Assembly: GCA_032622095.1 (NCBI GenBank)
Contig: CP136064.1
Location: forward strand, 50,908,073-50,972,072
Reading direction: 5' to 3'
Source of the DNA: Siphonodentalium dalli
Taxonomy: Eukaryota; Mollusca; Scaphopoda; Gadilida; Siphonodentaliidae
Length of the DNA: 64,000 nucleotides
The notes under the pieces: generated by a model
The model's database searches: none
Seen by the model: only the letters and a program-made list of their open reading frames with translations
Told to the model about the DNA's origin: nothing
Translations under genes and position numbers: made by a program
Shown here: positions 24,051 through 33,848 of the stretch, one piece after another
Layout of the letters: the number at the start of each line of letters is the position of its first letter
How positions within the stretch are numbered: the first letter of the stretch is position 1

Positions 24051-24655
24051 ATTCAACCCGCATTATCCGTAAACCCAACAAAAAAGATTTTTAACTTTAA
24101 AGAAAAATTCGGACTAATTATATCGATATGGTGTCACAAGAAGCTTGTACAGAAAAAATTATTCAAATTGGTTCATATTTGTTAAAGTTATTAAGTCAGA
24201 CAGAATTTTCTAAGTCAAAATAAGTCGAAAATGAAGTGTAATATTACGAAAAACAGTTTGAGCCAATCCCTAGCCGCATCATGTAGAGAGGGTATTGTGA
24301 GAAGCATGTATACCAAAAACTATTGAAATCGGTTCATATTTGTTAAAGTTATTAATTAAGTCGGACAGAATTTTCTAAGTCAAAATAAGTCGAAAATGAG
24401 GCGTAACTTGAAAAACAAAGTCCGACCGAACCGCAATTATAGCATCATGCGTAGAGACCGTCCTAAGGAGATTGCATACAAAAAGTTATTGAAATCGGTT
24501 CATAGTTGTTCGAGTTATGAGGTCGGACGGACGGACGTCATGACGGACGGACGGACACACGGAGGGAGAAAGCGTGACGGACGGATGGACAGACGGACGG
24601 ACAGACGCAGTCAATCCAGTATACCCCCATTTTCTTCGAAAGTGGGGGTATAATT
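24051..24655 (+). repeat. ~167-bp repeats ending in GGAC-rich tract and hairpin
   Basis: GAAATCGGTTCATATTTGTT recurs at about 24157, 24325 and 24492, with AAGTCGGACAGAATTTTC and AAAATAAGTCGAAAATGA between. The block then runs into a GGACGGAC-rich tract (24530-24605) and ends with the hairpin ATACCCCCAT...AGTGGGGGTAT (24621-24651). A GGAC tract followed by a C5/G5 hairpin is an ending I associate with a widespread invertebrate dispersed repeat. I cannot assign its class. Confidence 0.55.
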
Positions 24656-24865
24656 ATTACAATTTTGCTGAACAGTGATAACCACATGCCTTTCTTATTC
24701 AAATATGTTTTAAACGATCAAGTCAGTTTGAGAAAACAATTCTTTTCTGCACGCAAATCCTGCATGACAATGGTCAATATAACCCACAACATATTGCCTT
24801 CAAATTGCATCTTGCGCGGGTTAATCTGATAGCCAGTCGACACAGAAGCGTGCGTTTTGGTTGCC

Positions 24866-26279
24866 TTAGGGTCTATTCTCATTGCACACGCGCGTGCGAT
24901 TAACCGCAACGTTTTTTAAGGTGCGTGTTCACATAACACAGAGCGATTCGTGATCAATTACCTTCATCAAACAACCACGTCCTATTCGTGACCAATCATA
25001 TTATGCAATCAACCTCGTCACCGAGATAGCCGTTACAGAGAATGGCATGGTTCACTCGGTCACATATAATATCCGGGTACAGTCATTCTCATAACTGATG
25101 GGCGATAAAATAATAAATGAAGTACGGAAAGGAAATGGCTTGGAAAGAAGTTTCCAACGAATAGCTAGCATCAGTGGTGATTTTTGTAGAATTCAGTCGA
25201 ATTATATTACCTGTCAGTCTCGCGCAACACTGTACCCAAGATTGTGAATATATAGATTGATAGTAATGTGCCGTTTAGCATGTGCGATCACTGATGATAA
25301 GCCGCCAATGGCGATCAAATTGAAATCAATCGCTCATGCATGCGAACAGCGTCCTGGCGACAGAATTCGACCTGAAACGATGCGTGTGTGACTCTTAAGG
25401 TCGAATTCTGAGTCCCATCACTTATTCTATTTGAATGGTGGTTCGTCAATCATAGTACCGCGTTGTCGCTGTTGCCAGCGGCTATACAAATGAGCACTCG
25501 ATGATGGGGGAGGGGGTCTAAAAAAAAACGTTCATACACAGGGTTGAACATAAAAATCCCTCCCAACCATGGGTCTACCATCCTCCCTACATGCAAATCT
25601 ATTTGTTTTTCTCCCAACAAATTGGGGTCTCATCCCCTCTTTCCCCATAATTTTTACTGGATATCATATGTTTGAGTACAAATGTTTTAAATGAGCTTTA
25701 TTCAGAAAGACGATTTTTGTCAGACCTAGCTAACTATAATGTAAAATGTTGAAAGATCTAATTCAACCACTTGAATCGTACACTTTTGATAATCTTGAGT
25801 GATAATAACAATTATATACATAAAACTCCTGTAATCTGGGTTGTGATCGTACTATATAGTGTTATATACGTTTCAAGCTGGAATAAAATATGCATATTTA
25901 TGCCCAACTACATGGAATTGAACCCTCTATTTCTAATTATAATTAGCTAGATATAATTGTGTCCTCAAAACCTATGTCATTTTGATGGCATGGCTCGTTA
26001 TACTCAACTTATACCTGAGTAAATCTAACTGAGGAAAATTAAAGTTAATGTGTCAGCATATATAGGCCTGTATGTGGTCACCCCCAACCGAAAGTACTTT
26101 ATCATCCTCCAACCTACCCTATACCTGTGTATGAATGTGTTCGTCAGACCCCCACCCCTATTGGGGGAACTCTTAGCAGTGGGAGGAAGGAATGCCATCG
26201 AACACGCATATAGAGCCGCTCGACCTTAAAAAACGCTGCGATTAATCGCACGCGCGTGTGCAATGAGAATAGACCCTTA
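24866..26279. mobile_element. 1.4-kb TTA-flanked inverted-repeat element
   Basis: GGGTCTATTCTCATTGCACA starts at 24869 and its complement ends at 26276. The inverted match continues through CACGCGCGTGCGATTAA and the GCGTTTTTTAAGGT-like segment, about 55 bases in all. TTA lies directly outside both ends (24866-24868 and 26277-26279). A 3-bp TTA (TWA) duplication with GGG-starting ends fits PIF/Harbinger. There is no transposase frame, so the element is non-autonomous. The interior contains CGACCTGAAACGATGCGTGT and AT-rich sequence without structure that I can name. Confidence 0.75.
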
Positions 26280-26377
26280 ACACGCTTCCATCGAATAAAG
26301 GAGCGATATCGTTTATGGCGGGTGCAGGACGTTTCGGCACCTGGTTTTCGGGACGATTCGGCAGGTTGTATCAGAAC

Positions 26378-28506
26378 CAGAGACGTGGCGACAGGGGGGG
26401 GGGGTTGGGGGGGGGGGGTGTCTCACCCCCTCTCAACTTTGGTCAAAATTTTCAACAGTTGGAAATTTCATACCTGCCAAAACATTAGTTGGAAATTTCA
26501 CACCAACAATAGTTTGAAAATGTTCTTGTAGTTTGATCATAAAACAATTTATTGGGGGGAATGTATTGTTTTTGGACCAATATTTGCATATGTTCCTATT
26601 TTTTGTCAAAAATTTGGACAGAAATGGTATTCAGTTGGAAATTTTCCAACAGGTTGGAAATTTCCAACACTTGGAAAGCTTATGTCCTGGTCCCTCCCCC
26701 GTGGCCAGTCAAAAACTTCTAGTTAATTTAAGAAAACAATATTGTCATACATTTGGTCAACATTGTCATTACGTGCGCTCGCGCAACAGTATGGCGATCA
26801 GACAGATTCGTAGGTTGGTGTCACCCTACTCCGTTTCACTCCATGACGTCACCAAAAACGACGTAAAACCTCGTGGCGTTCTGACATTTTTACTGTGCCG
26901 CGTTTTTGCTATGTTTATTTTATGTGTTGTTTCGATTATTTGTTTGTCGCCGATATCGCCATTTGTCGGGATTCCCTGTTTCTATATTTAAAACTGGCAT
27001 GCTCGTAGTGAGCCTTTATTTCGATTTTTTCTCCCAGGTCAAAATACGTCAGAGTTATGACAAAAATAGATCGACCTACATTTTTTCCATCAGAACTCTA
27101 CATCAAAGAGTCTATAGACTCCTTCGGGACCTACATAGACTCCCTTCATTTGGGTATTTTTACTTATAATTGGGAAGTTTTATCATTTTTGGTTTGTGCG
27201 AAGACCCCTTTTATCGTGCGGGAAAAGAGAGACATTCAAAACGCGATTTCGTCATTCGACGCAATAGGCTGAATAGCCTAACCTTCAGCCGAGTTCCGGG
27301 TCAAATACGACGAATGACGTAACACAAAACAAAACGCATTTGTTGACACAAACACCGTTTGAAGAGTTTATTATTACATAAAATGATCGTTATTGATTAA
27401 TTATCGATATTTATTGTTGCATATTGGCTGCTATCAATATTTACACAAATAGTATTAATTATTTCTTATAATTGCTCCTTTGGTCAACTTTGACTATCGG
27501 AAAATGAAAATGAAAATATGCCGCTGAAAAAAATGTAATCGATATTAAAGTCTCATCCTTTCGGCAACATGGAATTGGTTTTAATTACTTAAATGATTAA
27601 TATAGTAATTTGCCTTTTATCTGTGATGAAATGAGAAATGGTAATTGTATTTTTTCACTAACATTAAATTAAATTAAATAAATTATGTAAAATACAGTGA
27701 AATTATTTTTTTAATTATTGTTTATTACATTTTTGCGCACGTTGGCATCTCTCTGAGTGCATTCATTGGAATTGTCATCAGTTGGAAAATTCCCATCCTA
27801 AGTGGGGGTGTAGCGTTTGAAATTTCCAACAGTAGGAAGGCTTGAGGCTAGTCTAGATGCTAGGATTTTTCGATTTTCTTGTTCAGATTACAAAAGTTTC
27901 GCACACCGGGCCGAACCATGGTCGGCCCGGTGTGTCATTGCCCCATCCCCATGGCCAATACAAAACTGTTAATTAGTTTAGCAAAACAATATTTTACTAC
28001 ATTTGGTCAAACTTGTGGACAGAAGCGGTCATCAGTTGAAGCATTTTCCAACCTGAGGGGGAGCATGGGGAGTATGAGGTTTGAAATTTCCAACACTAAG
28101 AAAGCTACAGTTGAGGCCAGTCTAGATGCTAGGATTTGCGATTTTCTTGTATAGTTTTCAAAATGTTCTCACGCCGGGCCGAACAACCATGGCCGGCCCG
28201 ATGTGTCCTGGTCTCTTGTTCGTAGCTGTGTGCATTTGTCTGGAATTAGGCCATTAGTTTTTTTGTTGTTGCAATTTTCAGGTTAAAATATCTTAATGTT
28301 TTCTCATACCGGGAATATAGAACCATGGCTTATGAATATATAGGAAACTTAGGCCTGAGCATTGAGGTACCAAGGGGGGTGCAAATGGAATTATACAAAA
28401 ACTTGTGTTGGTCTGATTCTGATTCTGACTCAAGGGGGGGGGGGTGCAGTTGGAATTTCCCAAGGTGGACACCCTCCCCAACGGAGACCCTCTAGCCACG
28501 TCCCTG
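26378..28506 (-). mobile_element. Second hAT-type element, perfect 8-bp target duplication, with insertion
   Basis: In reverse orientation this is a sister of 16534-17399. CAGAGACGTGGCGACAGGGG begins at 26378 and CCTCTAGCCACGTCCCTG ends at 28506. ATCAGAAC flanks both ends exactly (26370-26377 and 28507-28514). The interior follows the sister copy in order (GTTGGAAATTTC motifs, the GGGCCGAACCATGG phrase, TGGCCAATA...) but is broken by a ~1-kb block at about 26771-27762. It has poly-G tracts near 26394-26420 and 28434-28446. No transposase is encoded. Confidence 0.85.
26771..27762. mobile_element. ~1-kb insertion inside the hAT-type element
   Basis: Comparison with the sister copy shows continuous sequence (ATTGTCACTGGAATTG) where this copy has 992 extra bases. 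TCATT precedes (26766-26770) and follows (27763-27767) the block, consistent with a 5-bp target duplication. ACGTGCGC near the start and GCGCACGT near the end are the only inverted similarity seen. The first third contains open frames (26533-26991, 26906-27169), while the rest is AT-rich. The class is unknown; a solo LTR is possible, but TG...CA ends were not seen. Confidence 0.55.
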
Positions 28507-29565
28507 ATCAGAACAGAGAGAATTGTGTGAATATCCCTGGGCTAAACTACTCGTCAAACAAGCCCAAAATTTTGTTCGTTTTGTTTCATACGAATGGTAG
28601 GAAAGTTTCTAAGAAAAGTGTATGTTCGCTAGAAAGCCTATCTTGATATTTATTTGCATTTTACTGCAGGAGAAGTATGCATGTATTTCAGTGCACATCC
28701 TGCAATTTCAATTCAAAAATAGAAGCACAATATAACTAGACAATCCAATCGTATGCATCAGTCAGCTAGCTACCGGTAATCCCCCTTCCTTCCATACCCG
28801 GTTACTCGTGTGAGTACTGTGGAACAATTTTTCTAATATCAAAAAGGCTTGAAATGGCAAACACATCACACTGAAGTGGTAAATTACGTGACTTGACTTG
28901 AAACGTATTTTATTTGCATATAATTATACAAAAGGGATCGGGGCACAAGTTTTTTTCAACTTATCTCCCATCTCCCAAATACAAACAATTAAGGATACAA
29001 CATGTTTTGTGATTTTATGGTGCTTAGTGTAGTGCCTTCCAGAGCTTATTTGCTGCATGGTTTATGGTTGATTTGGTAGCTATAACACTCGGTGGAGTTT
29101 ATGTGATTATTTGTTCGTTTTAACTAATGTCGGAACATGGATTTGTTCAAAGGGGCATTTTCTTCATGTATATATGTCATTCTAGTGTTAGGCAGCTACT
29201 CTGGAAGGCAGTACACACGGTAGATCAACAATAGAGAACTGGTGGTTGAGTAGGGAGCAGGTCCATAAGTGAGGAGTCAGTAGATCACTAAACATCATAT
29301 TTTATATTTAGTAAAGCAATTTTCAGTCCTTCCTTGTGAATATATTTTTGTTTTTAATTCATTATCGAAACGCTTAGTTGCTACAATATATTGCTGGATT
29401 ATTTCGTGTAAATTACGTGAGTGAGACACGTGGGCTGTATTTTAATGTGAGAATAGTTTGATAGTCACAAGGTTACTATATGGTACGGGGAACAGCCGTT
29501 TTCAGTGCGACATATGCGTAACGTCCTTCGCACACCGAAATAGTTCAACTTTTCCATGATTGGAG
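28507..29565. other. No recognised gene
   Basis: Nothing identifiable was seen between the hAT-type element and the hairpin element at 29570. Confidence 0.4.
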
Positions 29566-29569
29566 CTTC

Positions 29570-29824
29570 CTGAAGTTTTGCAAAAACCCTGTGCCAATGC
29601 ATTTTATATATATATGTGAATCCCCCATATAGGGAACTTCGCATATATAAGAGAATACACTGGCCTAACAATATGTACATTGACCTTGTAAACCAGTGCA
29701 TTCTATTATATATGATAGGCTCCCTAGTCCCTATGGGAGACTCGCATATAAGAAAATGCACTAGCACATGATCTTTAATGCTGCACCAGTGCAACTCCCG
29801 CCAATAATCTCATTAAAGGGTTAA
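29570..29824. mobile_element. Diverged relative of the two-hairpin TTAA MITE
   Basis: CCCTGTGCCAATGCATTTTA at about 29588 is followed by two imperfect hairpins (about 29595-29665 and 29692-29765) built from TATATATGCGA-like arms. The right end is AAAGGGTTAA (29815-29824). This is the same architecture as the 400-bp element at 35059-35459, but far more diverged. The left TTAACCC end was not found. Confidence 0.5.
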
Positions 29825-30189
29825 TACTTCATAAAAGAGACAGTATTGTAAATGTTTATTGGTTGGAAAAATTAAAGCCACGTGGCGACTGGGAGCCTAG
29901 CTCAAATTATACCTTATGTCACATTATATCAGTAAATGTAAATGGAGGTCTTCACTCTCGAAAAAACAGAAATCAAGCACACATCGATTTTTAATATCAA
30001 GTTTTCTAAATCTGCATCAGGGGGAGGGGGTCGGACAAAATTTTCAGGCACGTATGCTGATTTTTTCCTTACGACCCTTGTTGGGACTCACCTACACCCA
30101 CAGCTGCATATGAATTTATGTGCATACTATTTGTCATGGATGTTAACATTGACATGTAAATAGGAACGAGTCATTGAAAGCTAGTTTAT
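29825..30189. other. No recognised gene
   Basis: Short overlapping frames without recognisable content; a GGGGGAGGGGG-like tract lies near 30020. Confidence 0.4.
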
Positions 30190-30337
30190 AGAATAATTGT
30201 ATTATAATTTATATTTATGGCTAATAATATGATCTTGGTGGCGTTACCATTTCTGACTATGGTTTTCTTGTTGCAGTTTGTGTATCTGTCGCCTTCTATC
30301 GAGAGAATGCCACCCCACTTCCTGCAGAACTGTGTTA

Positions 30338-31690
30338 TTAGACGCAGAGCGAGTGATGCCACTGACAATCCGCCCATTCGATGTGTAGCCGATCGAGTTT
30401 ATCTAGGAGATATTGTGGAGCGCTGTCCCACACTACATCTGAGTAATCAAATAGGGGTAGTATATACGTTTTATAGATAATTTCAATTATTTTTCTGTCA
30501 AGTTGGTACTTCAGGCGCCTTAGTTGGGCTAATCGAGATGCAATCCGATTTACCAGGCCGTCGATATGGGCATTCCAATTGAGGTTTGACTGTAGTTCTA
30601 GACCAAGGTGTTTATGCGTGTCAACAAACGTTATTGTTTCATCAGCGAAATTAAGATCTGGGTGTTTAGTTTTCGGGGGCATTAATGAGAAGAAAATTCC
30701 AACCGTTTTTGTCGGGTTAAAGCTGACCAACCATTTTCGGGACCATGCGGATATTTTGTCAATATCACTATTCATAGCGGTTTCTAATAATTTGATGTCA
30801 TAATGGCTGTTCGTAATGAAAGTGTTATCGGCATACATTCTAGTATCAGATTCTATGTTGTCAGCTAAGTCATTGATATAGACCAGGAACAGGAAGGGTC
30901 CAAGGATTGAGCCCTGTGTGACACCGGAAGGGATGACCTCGTATTCGGAATAAGCATCATTAACTAGTACTCTTTGTTTTCTATTGTTTAAGTAGTCTTC
31001 GAGCCAATATAATGTGTTTCCTTCTAAACCATACGCGCTCAACTTATGAATCAGTCCCCTGTGCCAAACTCTTTCAAATGCTTTAGAGATATCGCAAAAT
31101 ATAGAACATGTAAATAGACTTTTATCAAGGGATTGGCACAGGTTATGATATAAATCTACTAACTGATATGTTGTGTTGTGACCGGGGAGAAACCCAGATT
31201 GATGGAAGTACAGGAGTTTGTTTTCAATAAAGAATTCGCTCATCTGTTTAAGAACCACTTTCTCGAAGATTTTAGCGAGGCACGGTAAAAGGGAAATTGG
31301 GCGATAGTTTTTCGATTCTACGTCGGTTTCTGTAAAAACCAAATTTGGCATTATTTTTTTGCAACGCTTCGGAAAGGTTGCGATGCTATGTTTGGAGTCA
31401 TTAATGGTTGAATTTGCAATACAGCTCTTATTTAGTATTACAGCTTTTTTTTCAGCATCATTTGTTGCATATGTGTGACCGTTTGCTATTATACTGCCTG
31501 TGGGGCTATATAGTGGGGGGATAGTCTTAAATCTTTTCTTATTCAGGAGGTAGTTTATTAGTCTCCAGAAGTCTCTCGGGTTTGAGGATTCTCTTATTCG
31601 CTCTTCCAAATTTTCGTCGAATTTGATTTTCGCGTGTTTTTTCATGTTGTTAATTTTATTTCGGATATTTTTGTAATTTTTCCATAATAT
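30338..31690 (-). pseudogene. LINE reverse transcriptase with YADN active site
   Basis: The 435-residue frame from 31645 (open upstream to about 31700) holds RT motifs in order: NYRPISLLP (113-121), SGFLPGHNT (150-158), FCDISKAF (183-190, catalytic Asp 185), SGVTQGSILGP (240-250) and MYADNTF (270-276). The catalytic YADD is YADN here, a GAC-to-AAC type change that should abolish polymerisation. About 70 residues are missing before NYRPI (between KKIMPN and DVESKNYRP). The C-terminus is frameshifted after LDRLHIE. It is a dead copy. Confidence 0.8.
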
Positions 31691-31704
31691 CGGTTTGTTA
31701 GTTT

Positions 31705-32400
31705 TCAGAGCCTTTTGTCTGAATTAAACCAAATTTTGTCAGATGTTCTGACTGTTACAGTTGATTGTGGGATTGTTTTCTCCATTATAGACAAGAATTC
31801 CGTATGGAAGTTATCGACTGCTTTATTTATATCTGTTGTGTGATTTATTAGGTCATCCCAGTCTACTGATTCGAGTAAGCTATTTGCATGTGAAAAATTA
31901 GCCTTTCTATAATTCCATACCTTTCTTTCGAATGAAGGTCTCCGGGTATTATCGAAAGAGATAGTTGCATAAACACCTAAATGGTCTGAAACTCCGAGGT
32001 CTAAAGTATCAGCGTCTAGAACTTGCATAATCTTGGAGGTAATGATGGGATCGAGGAGAGTACTTGATGTGCTAGTTACTCTAGTGGGAACCGTAATGAC
32101 ATTTTTCATACTGAGACCATCTGTTATTTGTTTGATCTTCGAGGAGCTGTCAAAAAACTTGGAATTGAAATCGCCAGTGATGACTACATTTTCAAATTTA
32201 TCAAGTGCGTCCGAGATTTTGGATTCAAGTAGTTCCCAATAATTTGTGGCACAGAACTGTTCAGATCTATAGGATACACCGAGTATAATGCGGGTTTTTC
32301 TAGAGTGAATTTCAAACCACAAACACGATGAATCAAATTCTAGTTCGGGTTACCGATTGAAAATGAGATGATCCGCAAACATTACGCAAATGCCACCTCC
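31705..32400 (-). pseudogene. LINE endonuclease domain fragment
   Basis: An APE-type endonuclease fragment. Numbered from ATG 32322, GDFNSK lies at residues 50-55 and SDHLGV at 112-117; these are two of the active-site blocks of the exonuclease-endonuclease-phosphatase fold. Reading upstream past an in-frame TAA (about 32351) gives a further in-frame DSNGGGICVMFADH stretch, so the N-terminal catalytic Asn/Glu region is lost at the boundary with repeat A. In this family the domain nicks target DNA for target-primed reverse transcription. The frame ends at a TGA, one base out of frame with the RT that follows. Confidence 0.7.
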
Positions 32401-32449
32401 ATTTGAGTCATGGGACGCTTCAAAGACGTATCATATAATAAACGCTTTC

Positions 32450-32605
32450 TCGATACAATGAAGTGATATGGGCCGTGGTATCACGTCTCGTTTGCGAGGT
32501 CAGATCGCCCCATCAAACTCGCTTCCTGTGGCAACTCGTTTGACACGGCGATCTGACCTCGTCAACTCGGCGTGATACTACGGCCCATATCGATTCACTG
32601 TACCG
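32450..32605. repeat. Imperfect foldback
   Basis: GATATGGGCCGTGGTATCACG and CGAGGTCAGATCGCC are mirrored by GGCGATCTGACCTCG and CGTGATACTACGGCCCATATC. The structure is conserved at 61435-61590 in repeat B. Confidence 0.7.
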
Positions 32606-32912
32606 ATGTATATATAAAGCATCGTGTACAAAACCATCCTAATTTAATACATCCTCTTATAAAAATGTTCTCGATTCATCAATGCGTTCCCAAAGAGAAT
32701 ATATCAATGAACAAAAAGGTGACATTTTAAAGTTGTAGGTCCATCTCCAGCGCACTCGACAACAACTAGACTTATACGTACGATGCTAATGTACGGCGAA
32801 TGAAAAATAACAATATATTTACTGTCGTGCGAATTGGATAGAATCGGGTTGGCAACATGTGTAGATGCCCAAGCGGAAGACGAAGTTTCGATGTGTGGAC
32901 ACAGACCACATG

Positions 32913-33110
32913 CAGGGGCCTGTAAAGCGCTCCGCTGTCCGCCCCCTTTTGCGCTGCCCATATACGCCGCTTCTATATACACGCCTGCTTCACGTTAATG
33001 GTAGGATAATAGGACTATATACCATTAACGTGAAGCAGGCGCGTATATAGTCGCGGCGTATATGGGCAGCGCAAAAGGGGGCGGACAGCGGAGCGCGTTA
33101 CAGGCCCCTG
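32913..33110. repeat. 91-bp-arm GC-rich hairpin
   Basis: Arms 32913-33003 and 33020-33110 run from CAGGGGCCTGTAAAGCGC to the complementary end GCGCGTTACAGGCCCCTG, with a 16-base loop. The arms differ at only a few positions and contain GCGCAAAAGGGGGCGGACAG. The identical structure lies at 62403-62600. It stands out as GC-rich in an AT-rich window. Confidence 0.9.
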
Positions 33111-33269
33111 TGACACAGACTGATGATAAAACATTTCCATGGTGAGATTATACGGGATTTTATACACTATAGCTCAATGTTCTTATTGTTTACTAAAAAA
33201 TGGCGCATTGCTCTTTACAATTAATTTCTTTATGTAAAAAGCCTTATATTTTGTTCACCTTGTATATAT

Positions 33270-33546
33270 AATTTATTGATTGATTGATTTGGGGTTTAAT
33301 GTCGCTTTCAGCAACTATAAGGCCATATCACGACATGTCCAGTTTTAGCGGTGGAAGAATCCGCAAACTTACGGCTAATCCAACAGTGATTTCAATGGCT
33401 GATAAACCATGTGTGGCAACTCCACCAGATAACAATTTCGATTTACAAAGTACATGATGGAAACTTCTGGATTTGAACCCTCAACACCAGCGCTGGAGTA
33501 CGAGACGGTTTGGAGTTGTACCCATAACCGACTGAGCCACCGAGCA
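33270..33546 (-). mobile_element. tRNA-derived SINE
   Basis: On the minus strand a tRNA-like head (A box TGGCTCAGTCGG at 33539-33528, B box GGTTCAAATCC at 33479-33469) is followed by a body. The body ends GTTGCTGAAAGCGACATTAA and CCCC, then (ATCA)n. RNA polymerase III promoter boxes plus a short-repeat tail define a tRNA-type SINE. The CGACATTAAACCCC end is one I associate with mollusc SINEs, possibly RUDI-like, which is inference. The A-to-B spacing (about 49 bases) is longer than in most tRNAs. A second copy lies in repeat B. Confidence 0.75.
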
Positions 33547-33848
33547 CATCGTGTGTATATATACAATTATACACAAAAGTAATATACCTTATTCTATCAT
33601 ACACACGATTCAGCAATATATAAAGGTTTGGTGTGGGTAGTTGGTTGTGCAACACACTCTTTCGACTATAACATAGTCTTCGTTTGATTGATAGAAGCTG
33701 TATAACGAAAGCAATATAGCTATCAATTCAGTTTATATATATTTGATATTGAAGCCATACATGTAACACGATTCACAAACTCAGTTAATCTCGAAATATG
33801 TGGCATAACCAACTTCTGAGATTAATTAGCTTTCGAACGTTCTGTTGA

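Larger units (their letters stand above)
30190..32408 (-). mobile_element. Decayed LINE (endonuclease + reverse transcriptase)
   Basis: A minus-strand non-LTR retrotransposon, 5'-truncated where repeat A begins. It reads endonuclease (about 32400-31705), a short linker, reverse transcriptase (31690-30338) and a frameshifted C-terminal piece down to about 30270, containing RIVSGITRS and HSLDRRRQIHKLQ. There is an in-frame TAA near 32351, frameshifts near 31705 and 30345, and an internal RT deletion. The RT motif order is that of CR1/Jockey-like elements. The tail shares ~85 bases with 23608-23700. Confidence 0.75.

Noticed and set aside
26394-26420. G-rich runs (also 12198, 37871, 50617) as G-quadruplex regulators
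   Set aside because: They are single homopolymer-like runs inside repeats without the four-tract pattern, and such runs are prone to sequencing error.
26771-27762. Solo LTR
   Set aside because: A 5-bp duplication is possible, but TG...CA ends, a primer-binding site and a polypurine tract were not seen.
33465-33546. A true tRNA gene on the minus strand
   Set aside because: A and B boxes are present, but the acceptor and anticodon stems do not pair convincingly and the sequence continues into a SINE body and tail.
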